Of a stretch of DNA of 45,270 bases, positions 33,591 through 42,977 are shown piece by piece (within the stretch, counting starts at the first letter, position 1; each line of letters starts with the position of its first letter). The stretch is from Bacteroidales bacterium. Lineage in GTDB: Bacteria > Bacteroidota > Bacteroidia > Bacteroidales > Lentimicrobiaceae. The notes under the pieces were generated by a model. It was not told the DNA's origin, searched no databases, and worked only from the letters and a program-made list of their open reading frames with translations. The translations under genes were made by a program, and so were the position numbers. Location: NCBI GenBank assembly GCA_024636955.1, contig JAGXGB010000005.1, positions 1 through 45,270 on the forward strand, in the 5' to 3' direction.

Positions 33591-34690
33591 TATAAGGTAC
33601 CTCTCTTACCTTGTTCCAGTTCAATTGCTTCAAACAAAGCCTTAAAATTACCTTTACCAAATGACTTGGCGCCTTTGCGCTGAATAATCTCAAAGAAAAG
33701 CGTGGGGCGGTCAACCAATGGTTTTGTAAATATCTGAAGCAAGTATCCTTCTTCATCCCTGTCAACAAGGATGCCTAATTTTTTCAAGCTGTCTACAGTT
33801 TCATCAATCTCACCAACCCTTTCTTTCACCACCTCATAGTAATCATCGGGAATTTCAAGGAAGTCAATTCCTCTATCTTTTAGCGTAGTAACTGTTTGAA
33901 GAATATCATCAGTTTCAAGGGCAATGTGTTGTACACCGCTGGTGCCGTAAAAGTCAAGATACTCCTCTACCTGTGATTTCTTGGCACCTTCTGCGGGTTC
34001 ATTGATAGGGAATTTAATTCTTTCATTCCCATTGCTCATCACTTTGCTCATTAAGGCAGTGAACTCAGTTGAGATATCTTTATCGTCGAAGCTTATAAGC
34101 TGATTAAAGCCCATTACTTCAGCATAGAAATCAACCCATTTGTTCATCTCACCCCAGCCTACGTTACCTACCATGTGATCAACGTACTTCAATCCTGTAG
34201 GCTCTGTTTTGTAGCTCGTTTCCCATGGAATGTAGCCTGGTAAAAAGACTCCGTTGTAGTTTTTCCGTTCAACAAAAACATGCACTGTTTCACCATATAT
34301 TCTTATTCCGGAGGTAATTACTTCGCCGTTATCGTCAGCAGTTGTAGTAGGTGCCATGTATGAATCTGCACCACGACTTGTAGTTTCTTCCCATGCTTTT
34401 GTAGCGTCATCAACCCATAGAGCAATTACCTTAACCCCATCACCGTGTTTCATCGCATGACGGCTAATTTCATTTTCGCCATTAAGGGAAGAAGTCAGCA
34501 CTAACCTGATTTTACCTTGTTGCAGAACGTATGATGACCTGTCAGATAGTCCGGTTTCAAGTCCTGCAAACGCAAGAGGCTGAAAGCCAAAAGCAGTTTG
34601 GTAAAAGAAGGCAGCCTGCTTTGAATTGCCTACATAAAATTCAATATAATCCGTTCCTTTTAGTGGAAGGAAATCAATTGTTTCTTTCAT
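33590..34690 (-). CDS. hppD: 4-hydroxyphenylpyruvate dioxygenase
   Basis: 366 residues with two vicinal-oxygen-chelate domains. The Fe(II) ligands are His172 (KYVDHMVGNV), His255 (GVQHIALETDD) and Glu334 (LFFEIIQRKG). It converts 4-hydroxyphenylpyruvate and O2 to homogentisate and CO2. Second gene of the operon, 40 bp after hmgA and overlapping fahA. Confidence 0.97.
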   Translation of the reverse strand: MKETIDFLPLKGTDYIEFYVGNSKQAAFFYQTAFGFQPLAFAGLETGLSDRSSYVLQQGKIRLVLTSSLNGENEISRHAMKHGDGVKVIALWVDDATKAWEETTSRGADSYMAPTTTADDNGEVITSGIRIYGETVHVFVERKNYNGVFLPGYIPWETSYKTEPTGLKYVDHMVGNVGWGEMNKWVDFYAEVMGFNQLISFDDKDISTEFTALMSKVMSNGNERIKFPINEPAEGAKKSQVEEYLDFYGTSGVQHIALETDDILQTVTTLKDRGIDFLEIPDDYYEVVKERVGEIDETVDSLKKLGILVDRDEEGYLLQIFTKPLVDRPTLFFEIIQRKGAKSFGKGNFKALFEAIELEQGKRGTL

Positions 34691-34730
34691 AATTGAAATG
34701 CTTTATAATTGGATCATACAAATTAATCAA

Positions 34731-35888
34731 TTAGTCAATCCAGGATTTAAAATAATCAGGATCTTCAATATCTAGGGCCGCTTTAGTGAGCCATAATGGC
34801 CTGAAGGTATCTATCATAACAGCCAGTTCTTTTGTTTCACGGGCACCCAGGCTTTTTTCAACTGTGCCGGGGTGTGGTCCATGCGGAATGCCAATTGGAT
34901 GCAAGGTAATCTGACCTCGGTCAACATGACTACGGCTCATAAAATCACCATCTACATAATACAGTACTTCGTCAGAATCAACATTGCTGTGATTGTAAGG
35001 TACCGGAATTGACAGAGGATGGTAATCATACATGCGTGGCACAAATGCACAGGTAACGAAGTTATGTGCTTCAAAACTCTGATGCACTGGAGGGGGCTGA
35101 TGAATTCTGCCGGTTATAGGTTCAAAATCATGGATTGAAAGGGCGTACGGATATAAGTAACCGTCCCAGCCAACAACATCAAAAGGATGATTTGCATAAT
35201 GATACGGGAAAAGTTGGTCTTCCTTCTTGATCATAACCAGAAAATCACCCTGTTCATCATGAGTTGTCAAATCCTGTGGCTTTCTTATATCACGCTCATA
35301 ATATGGAGCATGTGCCTCCAGCTGACCATACTTGTTAACATACTTTTTCGGGAAGCGGATGTGGGAGAACGACTCCACAATTAGAAGTCTGTTGTTTTCT
35401 GACTCAAAGTCAAGCTTGTAGATAGTTCCTCTGGGGATTATCAGATGGTCGCCATAAGAAAAAGGCAAGCTGCCGTACATAGTTTCAAGTACACCACTTC
35501 CTTCATGAATAAATATCATTTCAGCAGCCTGGCTGTTTTTAAAGAAATAATCACTGATTCCTTTACCCGGGGCTGCCAGCGAGATATATAGATCATTGTT
35601 AATGAGCACAGGTACCCTGCTCTTAAGATAATCGGTTTCAGGCTTTACTTTAAATCCCTGAAAGCTCCTGTGTTGCATATTATTCTGAATAGCAACTACA
35701 GGTTTCACATTTACCGGTGGGTCAATGGCAAGCACCCTGGTTGGAGGGTTAATATGGTAGGTTATGGAATAAACATCAGAAAAACCTTCTGTTGAAACAA
35801 GTTGCTCAGCAAACAAATTGCCATCCGGCTTGCGGAATTGAGTATGTCTTTTTGGAGGAATATCCCCCAATGTATGGTAATGCGGCAT
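34731..35888 (-). CDS. hmgA: Homogentisate 1,2-dioxygenase
   Basis: 385 residues, shorter than the roughly 430 of human or Pseudomonas enzymes and of the Bacteroidota type. The cupin core has candidate Fe(II) ligands His300 and Glu307 (PYNHSNVDSDE) and His336 (GIPHGPHPG). The spacing between the first His and the acid is one residue longer than in the human enzyme, so Asp306 is an alternative ligand. It opens the ring of homogentisate to maleylacetoacetate. First gene of the operon; no TAnnTTTG box is visible in the 100-bp gap before it, which instead holds a duplicated pcm 3' end. Confidence 0.92.
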   Translation of the reverse strand: MPHYHTLGDIPPKRHTQFRKPDGNLFAEQLVSTEGFSDVYSITYHINPPTRVLAIDPPVNVKPVVAIQNNMQHRSFQGFKVKPETDYLKSRVPVLINNDLYISLAAPGKGISDYFFKNSQAAEMIFIHEGSGVLETMYGSLPFSYGDHLIIPRGTIYKLDFESENNRLLIVESFSHIRFPKKYVNKYGQLEAHAPYYERDIRKPQDLTTHDEQGDFLVMIKKEDQLFPYHYANHPFDVVGWDGYLYPYALSIHDFEPITGRIHQPPPVHQSFEAHNFVTCAFVPRMYDYHPLSIPVPYNHSNVDSDEVLYYVDGDFMSRSHVDRGQITLHPIGIPHGPHPGTVEKSLGARETKELAVMIDTFRPLWLTKAALDIEDPDYFKSWID

Positions 35889-35962
35889 GGCGTGTACAAT
35901 TTAGTAGAATATGCACTTCGCTGCAATAACAACCTATGGCAATAATTGTTTAAAGTTTCCGG

Positions 35963-36023
35963 CTCTTAACACCATGCAATGGAACAAACTATCGACTCTT
36001 ATCACCCAATAATGGAACAAACT
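35963..36023 (-). repeat. 33-bp tandem duplication of the pcm 3' end
   Basis: Two 28-bp blocks (35963-35990 and 35996-36023), 33 bp apart, share CTCTTAnCACC and AATGGAACAAACT. Read on the minus strand, the first copy encodes the pcm C-terminus FVPLLGDKSR and stop TAG. The second copy follows in the same frame and would encode FVPLHGVKSRKL then TAA. Confidence 0.8.
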
Positions 36024-36645
36024 TGAATATGCCGTGTTGGGTAATATTGGTTGACCCGTCTTCATTTTTAACAATCAGGGTCATTACCTGATAATCATTC
36101 TCATTTAACGGAATAACCATTTTACCGCCCGGTTTGAGCTGATCAATAAGAGGTTGTGGTATAAGCGGGGCCCCGGCAGTTACCAAAATTCGATCGAATG
36201 GCGCAAATGCCTGAAGACCATTATACCCATCGCCGAAATGCACTTTTACAATACACCCAATTTTTGGAAGCATTTCCTTTGCTTTAACATACAAAGGTCG
36301 CTGACGTTCAATCGAATAAACCTTGCCACCCATATTGAATAGGATAGCAGCCTGATAGCCTGAACCGGTGCCAACCTCCAAAATCTTATCACCTTTTCTT
36401 AAATCGAGTAACTCAGTCTGGAAAGCAACTGTATAGGGTTGAGAAATTGTTTGCCCCTCACCAATTGGGAAAGCCTTGTCTTCATAGGCATATTCCAGAA
36501 AGCCTGAGTCAAAGAAATAATGCCTCGGGACTGATTCTATGGCAGTTAGAACACGTTCATCTCTTATCCCCTTTGACTTGACAGTGGTAACGAGTTTCTT
36601 TCGTAATCCTTTATGTTTGAATGTATCAATAAGATTTGTGTTCAT
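35989..36645 (-). CDS. pcm: Protein-L-isoaspartate O-methyltransferase
   Basis: 218 residues from ATG 36645 (MNTNLIDTFKHKG); the frame is open to 36759, but the extra 38 residues are not conserved and overlap the divergent gene. The SAM motif I is ILEVGTGSGYQAA, preceded by GEGQTISQPYTVA, the family signature. It methylates isoaspartyl residues in damaged proteins to allow repair. It ends in FVPLLGDKSR-TAG, immediately followed in frame by a second, diverged copy of the same codons. Confidence 0.95.
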   Translation of the reverse strand: MNTNLIDTFKHKGLRKKLVTTVKSKGIRDERVLTAIESVPRHYFFDSGFLEYAYEDKAFPIGEGQTISQPYTVAFQTELLDLRKGDKILEVGTGSGYQAAILFNMGGKVYSIERQRPLYVKAKEMLPKIGCIVKVHFGDGYNGLQAFAPFDRILVTAGAPLIPQPLIDQLKPGGKMVIPLNENDYQVMTLIVKNEDGSTNITQHGIFKFVPLLGDKSR

Positions 36646-36726
36646 CCTAAAAAGCCTATTATAATGTGGTGCTAAATTACTAATTTCGCCCTGTAGAAAA
36701 ACAAACTTAAACTTAAAACGCTTGTT

Positions 36727-37713
36727 ATGCTCAAAATCGGTGTTGTTGGAGCTGGCCACTTAGGCAAGATTCACATTAAATGTATTAAGCAAATTGAAAA
36801 ATATCAGCTAACAGGTTTTTATGACGTAGACCCTGAAAATGCTGCAAAGGTTTCTAAGGAATTTGATATTAAGTCGTTTGATTCAATTGATGAATTGATA
36901 GATGAAGTTGTTGTAATAGATATTGTAACTCCTACCCTGTCGCATTTTGACAATGCCTATAGTGCATTGCGTAAGTTCAAACATGTTTTTATTGAGAAAC
37001 CTATTGTTACTACACCCCAGCAGGCATTGGAATTGATACAGATTGCCGACGAGGCCAATGTTAAAGTGCAGGTGGGTCATGTTGAGAGATTTAATCCTGC
37101 TTTTATAGCAGCATCAAAGTTTATTGATCAACCTTTATTTATTGAAACACACAGGTTGGCACAATTCAATCCCCGTGGCACTGATGTACCTGTGATACTT
37201 GATCTGATGATCCACGATCTGGATATAGTACTGAGTATCGTAAAGTCAGGTATTCATAAAATAAGTGCAAGTGGTGTTTCAGTTGTAAGTGACACCCCTG
37301 ATATTGCCAACGCACGTATAGAATTCGATAATGGTTGTGTAGCTAATCTCACAGCAAGCCGCATTTCAATGAAAAACATGCGGAAAACAAGGATTTTCCA
37401 GCGCGATGCATACATTTCAGTTGATTTTCTCGATAAAAAAACTGAAATAATTCGCATGACTGAAAATATTAACCACGACGATCCATTTGCTATGGTACTG
37501 GATTTGGGGGTAAACAAGAACCCAAAACAGATTATTATGGAGAAACCTGAAGTACTTCCTTCAAACGCCATATTAACTGAACTTGAAAGCTTTGCAGATG
37601 CCATTATACACAATACAGTTCCTCCTGTAACAATAACTGATGGGTATCAGGCACTCGACCTTGCATACCGCATAATTGAGAAAATGGAAGACGCTGCAAA
37701 CCTCGCTGTATAA
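36727..37713 (+). CDS. Gfo/Idh/MocA-family NAD(P)-dependent oxidoreductase
   Basis: 328 residues. An N-terminal Rossmann fold with GAGHLG (8-13) is followed by FIEKPI with the conserved lysine, GHVERFNPA, and DLMIHDLDI with the His/Asp of the C-terminal catalytic domain. Enzymes of this family oxidise or reduce sugars, often nucleotide-linked. The GHVERFNPA/HDLDI pattern is typical of UDP-N-acetylglucosamine-related oxidoreductases, but the substrate is not certain. It is divergent from pcm and upstream of a surface-polysaccharide pair. Confidence 0.85.
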   Translation: MLKIGVVGAGHLGKIHIKCIKQIEKYQLTGFYDVDPENAAKVSKEFDIKSFDSIDELIDEVVVIDIVTPTLSHFDNAYSALRKFKHVFIEKPIVTTPQQALELIQIADEANVKVQVGHVERFNPAFIAASKFIDQPLFIETHRLAQFNPRGTDVPVILDLMIHDLDIVLSIVKSGIHKISASGVSVVSDTPDIANARIEFDNGCVANLTASRISMKNMRKTRIFQRDAYISVDFLDKKTEIIRMTENINHDDPFAMVLDLGVNKNPKQIIMEKPEVLPSNAILTELESFADAIIHNTVPPVTITDGYQALDLAYRIIEKMEDAANLAV

Positions 37714-37809
37714 TTTCCATTCATTGGTTAAAATTTGTTAAAAATTAAGCAATAAAAAGAATCCGTAGCCGTTGATTCTACACGGTTACTTTATGATATA
37801 AATTACAGT

Positions 37810-38709
37810 ATGACCTTCATTACTCCTAAAGCTTATATTTCAGTAATAACCTTCATTTCCGCATTAATACTACTTTCAGGTTGCGAACCAAAAGATGACC
37901 CAAATCTGGTGCCGTCTTATCTCCATATTGAAAAAATGGATCTTGTTGCTGATTTCTCGCAAGGAAGTGCATCATCAAACATTAGCGATGCCTGGGTTTA
38001 CATTGATGACCAATTTATAGGTTCCTTTGAATTGCCTGCTACTATTCCCATTTTAACTCAGGGCAAACAAAATCTGATGATAAGGGCAGGTATTAAACTA
38101 AATGGAATAGGATCAACTAGAAGCGCCTATCCATTCTTTACAGAGATAAAACGAGAGGTCAATTTTATTCGTGATAGTGTGATCACCCTCAACGATGTAT
38201 TCGTAAATTATCACAACAATACAGTCTTTCCTTGGATGGAGAATTTTGAACTTGCGGGATTCTCAATCGATACCACATCAAAAAGCACCGTTAACATTTC
38301 AAAAACTAATGATCCATCAATGATCTTCCCGGGTTACGGCGGCTCATGGGCAGGATTCGTGCAACTAACAGCCGATTCTTCCGTCTTTGAAGCTAGCACT
38401 AAAGAGAAATTCACATTCCCCGGAAACGGCAGTTCAATTTTTCTTGAGATGGATTATAAGATAAACCACCCTTTGGTTGTTGGGGTTTTTTATACTTCAT
38501 CAGGAATGTGGGTGCAGAGGCCTTTGATAGTACTTAATGAAACTGATGTGTGGAAGAAAGTATATGTGAACCTTTCAGTACCTAAATACGACACACCGAA
38601 TGCAACAGATTTTCAGATATTCATCGGTGCTCAAAAAGAATCAACTACTAACGATGCAATTTTCCTTTTTGACAATTTAAAACTTGTCCATTTTAATACT
38701 TCTAAATGA
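37810..38709 (+). CDS. Lipoprotein of unknown function
   Basis: 299 residues. The signal peptide ends in lipobox LLSGC (Cys25), followed by an acidic EPKDD that favours surface or outer-membrane placement in Bacteroidota. The mature part is beta-rich; its first half, SDAWVYIDDQFIGSFELPATIPIL, resembles a PEGA-like carbohydrate-associated fold, and the second half could be a jelly-roll. The stop overlaps the start of the sugar-phosphate transferase by 4 bp, so it is probably linked to surface polysaccharide export or attachment (inference). No family recognised. Confidence 0.75.
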   Translation: MTFITPKAYISVITFISALILLSGCEPKDDPNLVPSYLHIEKMDLVADFSQGSASSNISDAWVYIDDQFIGSFELPATIPILTQGKQNLMIRAGIKLNGIGSTRSAYPFFTEIKREVNFIRDSVITLNDVFVNYHNNTVFPWMENFELAGFSIDTTSKSTVNISKTNDPSMIFPGYGGSWAGFVQLTADSSVFEASTKEKFTFPGNGSSIFLEMDYKINHPLVVGVFYTSSGMWVQRPLIVLNETDVWKKVYVNLSVPKYDTPNATDFQIFIGAQKESTTNDAIFLFDNLKLVHFNTSK

Positions 38710-40124
38710 ACAGAAAATTACAAGTAGCGCGATATGTTTTTGCAGATTTGTTCTCTGCTGTTTTGGCATGGGCTACTTTCTTCACATACAGGAAGTATGC
38801 AGCTGATCCAAACATATTTGACTACCCGGAAGTAATATATAATGACAAAAACCTGCTTTACGGTCTAATCTTCATTCCTTTGTTCTGGTTATGCCTTTAC
38901 ATTATGATGGGCACATACCGCAGGATTTATCGGAAGGCCAGGCTTAAGGAGCTAGGACAAACATTGCTCATTACGATTATTGGCGTTATTATATTGTTCT
39001 TTACCCTCATAATTGACGATATGATTACGGAGTATCGTCATTATTATGATTCAATTCTCGTTCTTTTCTTGTGTCACTTTATTCCAACCTACACTTTCAG
39101 GCTTATCCTAACTTCAATAACAACCTACAAGATTCATAATAAAATATTAGGCTTCAACACTATAATAGTAGGCAGTAATGGTAATGCAATAGGTATTTAT
39201 AATGAGATTGAGAATCAAGAGAAATCAAGCGGAAATCATTTTATTGGATTCGTAAATGCAGCTCCATACAAGGATTATAAGCTTGAGCAGTTCCTACCTC
39301 ACCTTGGTCACATCAATCAGCTAAAACGGATAATTATGGAACATAACGTAGAGGAGGTTATTATAGCGACAGAAAGATCGGAGGTTAAAACAATTGAGCA
39401 AATTATTACTGAAGTTGAAAGCACCAATGTGATCATCAAGGTAATTCCTGACATGCAGGATTATCTTTTAGGCACCATTCACTCAACTTCAATATTTCAT
39501 ACACCTCTCCTGGAGATCTCTCCTGACTTAATGCCGGCATGGCAACAATCGTTAAAGCGACTAATGGATATTTTTGTATCTATCATTGCCATGATAATCC
39601 TGCTTCCGGCATATATTGGAGTTGCCATTGGCATAAAACTAACATCCCGCGGTCCGGTACTTTACCGCCAGAAACGAATTGGTGTGCATGGAAAACCATT
39701 CACAATGATCAAATTCAGAAGTATGTATTGCGATGCAGAAAAGAATGGGATACCACAATTATCTTCCAAATACGATCCCCGAATTACATCCTTCGGATTA
39801 TTTCTGCGAAAAGTGAGGCTTGATGAAATTCCTCAATTCTGGTCTGTATTGATAGGTGATATGTCTTTAGTAGGCCCTCGCCCTGAGCGTGAATTCTTTA
39901 TCAATAAAATAGTAGAGCGGGCCCCACATTACCGCCTTCTGCAAAAAGTAAAACCGGGCATCACTTCATGGGGCCAGGTTAAGTATGGTTATGCTGAAAA
40001 CGTTGAAGAAATGGTTGAACGACTTAAGTTCGATATTCTTTACATTGAAAACATGTCGCTGGCTATGGACCTCAAAATCCTGATCTATACCGTGCTTATC
40101 GTGCTTCAGGGAAGAGGTAAGTGA
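38706..40124 (+). CDS. Undecaprenyl-phosphate sugar-phosphate transferase (WbaP/WcaJ-like)
   Basis: 472 residues. Four or five N-terminal transmembrane helices, a CoA-binding-like Rossmann segment (NTIIVGSNGNAIGIYNEI), one more helix, then the catalytic Bac_transf domain from about 280: KRLMDIFVSIIAM, SRGPVLYRQKRIG, FTMIKFRSM, RKVRLDEIPQFWSVLIGDMS and LVGPRPE. It transfers a sugar-1-phosphate from a nucleotide sugar to undecaprenyl phosphate, starting an O-unit or exopolysaccharide repeat. Coupled to the preceding lipoprotein by an ATGA overlap. The rest of the polysaccharide cluster is not here, so this initiating enzyme is detached. Confidence 0.92.
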   Translation: MNRKLQVARYVFADLFSAVLAWATFFTYRKYAADPNIFDYPEVIYNDKNLLYGLIFIPLFWLCLYIMMGTYRRIYRKARLKELGQTLLITIIGVIILFFTLIIDDMITEYRHYYDSILVLFLCHFIPTYTFRLILTSITTYKIHNKILGFNTIIVGSNGNAIGIYNEIENQEKSSGNHFIGFVNAAPYKDYKLEQFLPHLGHINQLKRIIMEHNVEEVIIATERSEVKTIEQIITEVESTNVIIKVIPDMQDYLLGTIHSTSIFHTPLLEISPDLMPAWQQSLKRLMDIFVSIIAMIILLPAYIGVAIGIKLTSRGPVLYRQKRIGVHGKPFTMIKFRSMYCDAEKNGIPQLSSKYDPRITSFGLFLRKVRLDEIPQFWSVLIGDMSLVGPRPEREFFINKIVERAPHYRLLQKVKPGITSWGQVKYGYAENVEEMVERLKFDILYIENMSLAMDLKILIYTVLIVLQGRGK

Positions 40125-40203
40125 TTCACTTTACAATTTTGATGAAGGAATTGTTACTTCAACCAGGTAGCTTTTTAATAGCAAGGTAATTCTAAAACAA
40201 TCA

Positions 40204-40788
40204 CTAAATAGTCCCGTTTTCAATGCGCTGAACAATGATCTCAATATCGCGGTCTCTGCCTTGCGGATCATACTGCTCTTTAAGGTTGTAGCCAAATAAA
40301 CGGCTTAAGTTCTGCCAGAAGAACGCTACAAAGGTTCCTCGCAGTTCTTTAACAATATGGTAAGTTGGATCGCCTGTTTCCCTGTCAACCAGCTTTAGCA
40401 GAATATGCCCCTGGGAAACAGTAAGAGCTTTTAATTCAGTGCCAAATTGTTCCTTTAGCTCATTTTCAGCCCTTCTGTAAAGTTTCTTTTGCTCCTTCTC
40501 CGATAGTCCCACCATCATAGCATCAAACTCTCTAAGTTTAATACCGGCAAGCCTGGCATAAGGGTAGACTTTTTTAACGTTACGGACCAATCTTTCATAC
40601 TTACGCTGGTCAGCCGGAGAGCGGTATATTGCATACCCTTTTATGTTAACTTCAGGTAAGTCCATCATAGGGATAGTGTCCCCATCGCTAATAATGGCTT
40701 TGTAAACAAGTATGTTACTTGTTGATTGCGCCATAGCGGGCGAAACAAGTATTAGCGTTAATATCAGACTATACAGCAAACGGGTCAT
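40204..40788 (-). CDS. DUF4294-family protein, exported
   Basis: 194 residues with a signal peptide (about 1-20, SPAMAQ). The segments LPEVNIKGYAIYRSPADQRKY, VYPYARLAGIKL and LVDRETGDPTYHIVKELRG plus AFFWQNLSRLFGYNLKEQYDP are the DUF4294 signature, a family largely restricted to Bacteroidota. Its function is unknown. It is a single gene with no clear partner, downstream of the polysaccharide pair on the opposite strand. Confidence 0.88.
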   Translation of the reverse strand: MTRLLYSLILTLILVSPAMAQSTSNILVYKAIISDGDTIPMMDLPEVNIKGYAIYRSPADQRKYERLVRNVKKVYPYARLAGIKLREFDAMMVGLSEKEQKKLYRRAENELKEQFGTELKALTVSQGHILLKLVDRETGDPTYHIVKELRGTFVAFFWQNLSRLFGYNLKEQYDPQGRDRDIEIIVQRIENGTI

Positions 40789-40910
40789 TCAACCGATCAT
40801 TTTATATGCAATATTAACAAAAAGAATGCCACTATATTGTTTTAGCTAACAGCTTTATTAACTGTCATTTAGCTTAAGATGATGAGTCTTCCTGATTTTT
40901 GTAAAAAATA

Positions 40911-41020
40911 GTGAATCAAACAACTCTTAATCGTGTATCAAGCAACTCTTAATAGTGTTTCAGGCAACTCTAAATCGTGTATCAGGCAACTCTAAATGGT
41001 ATTTCAGGCAACTCTAAGTT
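40911..41020. repeat. Five exact-length 22-bp repeats overlapping the clpX 3' end
   Basis: Units at 40911, 40933, 40955, 40977 and 40999 follow the pattern GTGTATCAGGCAACTCTAAATC with one to four differences each, and no length variation. On the minus strand every unit carries AGAGTTG(C/T)(C/T)TGA, which in clpX itself encodes the last residues Arg-Val-Ala and the TGA stop. The last unit therefore overlaps the coding end (41004-41020). Confidence 0.92.
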
Positions 41021-42233
41021 TTGATTTGCTGATTTTGCTTAGCTTCTGTTCAGCGTAATTTAGAGTGAGTTTGAACTCTTTCACACTCTGATCTGATGGC
41101 AATTCAAACATTGCATCAGTAAGTATAGTTTCCATAATCGATCTGAGGCCGCGGGCACCAAGTTTAAACTCAATAGCTTTGTTTACTATAAAATCAAAAA
41201 CAGGCTCAGAGATGGTTAATTTTATTCCATCAAGCTCAAATAACTGTGTAAACTGCTTAACTATGGCGTTTTTAGGTTCAGTAAGGATCCTTCTCAATGC
41301 AGCCTCGTCAAGCGGACTCAAGTATGTAACCACAGGCATACGTCCAACCAACTCAGGGATCAAGCCGAAGCTCTTTAAATCCTGCGGCGCAATGTATTGA
41401 AGCAGGTTATTCTTATCAATTTCCTGGTCCTTTGCAGCTACATATCCCATAATGTTAGCCTGTATTCTTGATGCGATCTTTTTCTCAATCCCATCAAAAG
41501 CTCCGCCGGCAATAAACAGGACGTTTTGAGTGTTAATCTGGATCATTCTCTGCTCAGGATGTTTTCTACCACCTTGAGGAGGAACATTAACCACAGCACC
41601 TTCAAGTAATTTCAACAGAGCTTGCTGAACGCCTTCACCTGATACATCCCTGGTAATTGACGGGTTATCGCTTTTTCTGGCAATTTTATCAATTTCATCA
41701 ATAAACACTATTCCTTTTTCAGCAGCAGCCACATCATAATCAGCAGCCTGCAGCAATCTCGAAAGTATGCTTTCAACGTCTTCTCCTACATAGCCTGCTT
41801 CAGTTAAAACTGTAGCATCAGCAATGCAAAAAGGAACATTCAGTAATTTAGCAATAGTGCGGGCTAACAAGGTTTTCCCTGTTCCGGTTGCCCCAATCAG
41901 TATAAGATTTGATTTTTCAATCTCAACATCTTCATTACGCGATGGTGGCTGATTGATTCTCTTGAAATGATTATAAACTGCTACCGCAAGTATTTTCTTT
42001 GCATCATCCTGTCCAATCACATACTGATCAAGGTATGCCTTGATCTCAGCCGGCTTGTGGAGTTTAATTTTAGAAAAATCCTTATCCCTGGTTGCTTTTG
42101 ATTCCTCACGAATGATATCTTCTGCTTGTTCAACACAGTAATTGCAGATATGTGCGTCAAGTCCTGAGATCAACATATTTGTTTCACTGCGTGGTCTTCC
42201 ACAAAAGGAACATCTTTCTTCTTTTTTTGGCAT
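41004..42233 (-). CDS. clpX: ClpXP protease ATPase subunit
   Basis: 409 residues. Zinc-binding N-domain with Cys8, Cys11, Cys30 and Cys33. AAA+ core with Walker A GATGTGKT (114-121), pore loop GYVGED, Walker B VFIDEID and the RKH loop GGRKHPEQ. The ClpP-docking IGF-type loop appears as IMGY. It unfolds substrates and feeds them to ClpP. Encoded in the usual order tig-clpP-clpX, 62 bp after clpP. Its last codons lie inside a 22-bp tandem repeat that extends past the stop. Confidence 0.98.
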   Translation of the reverse strand: MPKKEERCSFCGRPRSETNMLISGLDAHICNYCVEQAEDIIREESKATRDKDFSKIKLHKPAEIKAYLDQYVIGQDDAKKILAVAVYNHFKRINQPPSRNEDVEIEKSNLILIGATGTGKTLLARTIAKLLNVPFCIADATVLTEAGYVGEDVESILSRLLQAADYDVAAAEKGIVFIDEIDKIARKSDNPSITRDVSGEGVQQALLKLLEGAVVNVPPQGGRKHPEQRMIQINTQNVLFIAGGAFDGIEKKIASRIQANIMGYVAAKDQEIDKNNLLQYIAPQDLKSFGLIPELVGRMPVVTYLSPLDEAALRRILTEPKNAIVKQFTQLFELDGIKLTISEPVFDFIVNKAIEFKLGARGLRSIMETILTDAMFELPSDQSVKEFKLTLNYAEQKLSKISKSKLRVA

Positions 42234-42295
42234 AATTACAACTTATTAATAATCAAAACCATCAGGGTTTCTTTTATACTCTCCCTAATAATCTT

Positions 42296-42970
42296 TTAAA
42301 CTCTTCCTTTGAACAGCACTTCATCTATCATGCCATACTCTTTAGCTTCCTCAGCGGTCATCCAGTAATCGCGGTCTGAATCTTTCTCAATTCTTTTGTA
42401 AGGTTGACCTGAGTGATCAGCAATGATATCGTAAAGTTCCTTCTTTAATTTCACAATTTCACGCACAGTAATCTCTATATCTGATGCTTGTCCCTGTGCA
42501 CCACCCATTGGCTGGTGAATAAGAATTCGTGAATGCTTCAAGGCTGTACGTTTTCCTTTAGTACCGGCACAAAGCAGCACTGCGCCCATTGATGCTGCCA
42601 TACCTGTACAGATAGTAGCAACATCAGGAGTAATGTATTGCATGGTATCATAGATACCTAAACCTGCATACACACTTCCTCCCGGTGTGTTCAAATAGAT
42701 TTGAATGTCCTTTTTGGCATCCACTGATTCAAGGAATAACAATTGTGCCTGAATGATATTGGCAACATAATCATCAACCGGAACACCCAAAAATATGATC
42801 CTGTCCATCATAAGGCGTGAAAACACATCCATTGTAGCGATATTTAACTGGCGCTCTTCAATAATGGTAGGTGAAATATACCCTGATACTGCAGATTGAT
42901 ACTTGCGAAGTGTTGTGCCGCTTATGCCCAAATGCTTGGTTGCATACTTGCTAAATTCATTATGATCCAT
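42296..42970 (-). CDS. clpP: ClpP protease subunit
   Basis: 224 residues. Catalytic triad Ser127 (GMAASMGA), His152 (ILIHQPMGG) and Asp197 (EKDSDRD). An N-terminal extension of about 30 residues may be a propeptide. It forms the tetradecameric protease chamber used by ClpX. It lies 7 bp after the trigger factor gene and is clearly cotranscribed. Confidence 0.97.
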   Translation of the reverse strand: MDHNEFSKYATKHLGISGTTLRKYQSAVSGYISPTIIEERQLNIATMDVFSRLMMDRIIFLGVPVDDYVANIIQAQLLFLESVDAKKDIQIYLNTPGGSVYAGLGIYDTMQYITPDVATICTGMAASMGAVLLCAGTKGKRTALKHSRILIHQPMGGAQGQASDIEITVREIVKLKKELYDIIADHSGQPYKRIEKDSDRDYWMTAEEAKEYGMIDEVLFKGRV

Positions 42971-42977
42971 GATTTTT

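Noticed and set aside
35963-36023. Integrative-element attachment site regenerating a gene 3' end
   Set aside because: The copies are adjacent (33 bp apart) with no intervening element, integrase or tRNA, so a local duplication is simpler.
36646-36759. 38-residue N-terminal extension of pcm
   Set aside because: It overlaps the divergent oxidoreductase start, and the family normally begins near the ATG at 36645.
40911-41020. CRISPR array
   Set aside because: Units are directly adjacent with no spacers, only 22 bp long, and no cas genes are nearby.
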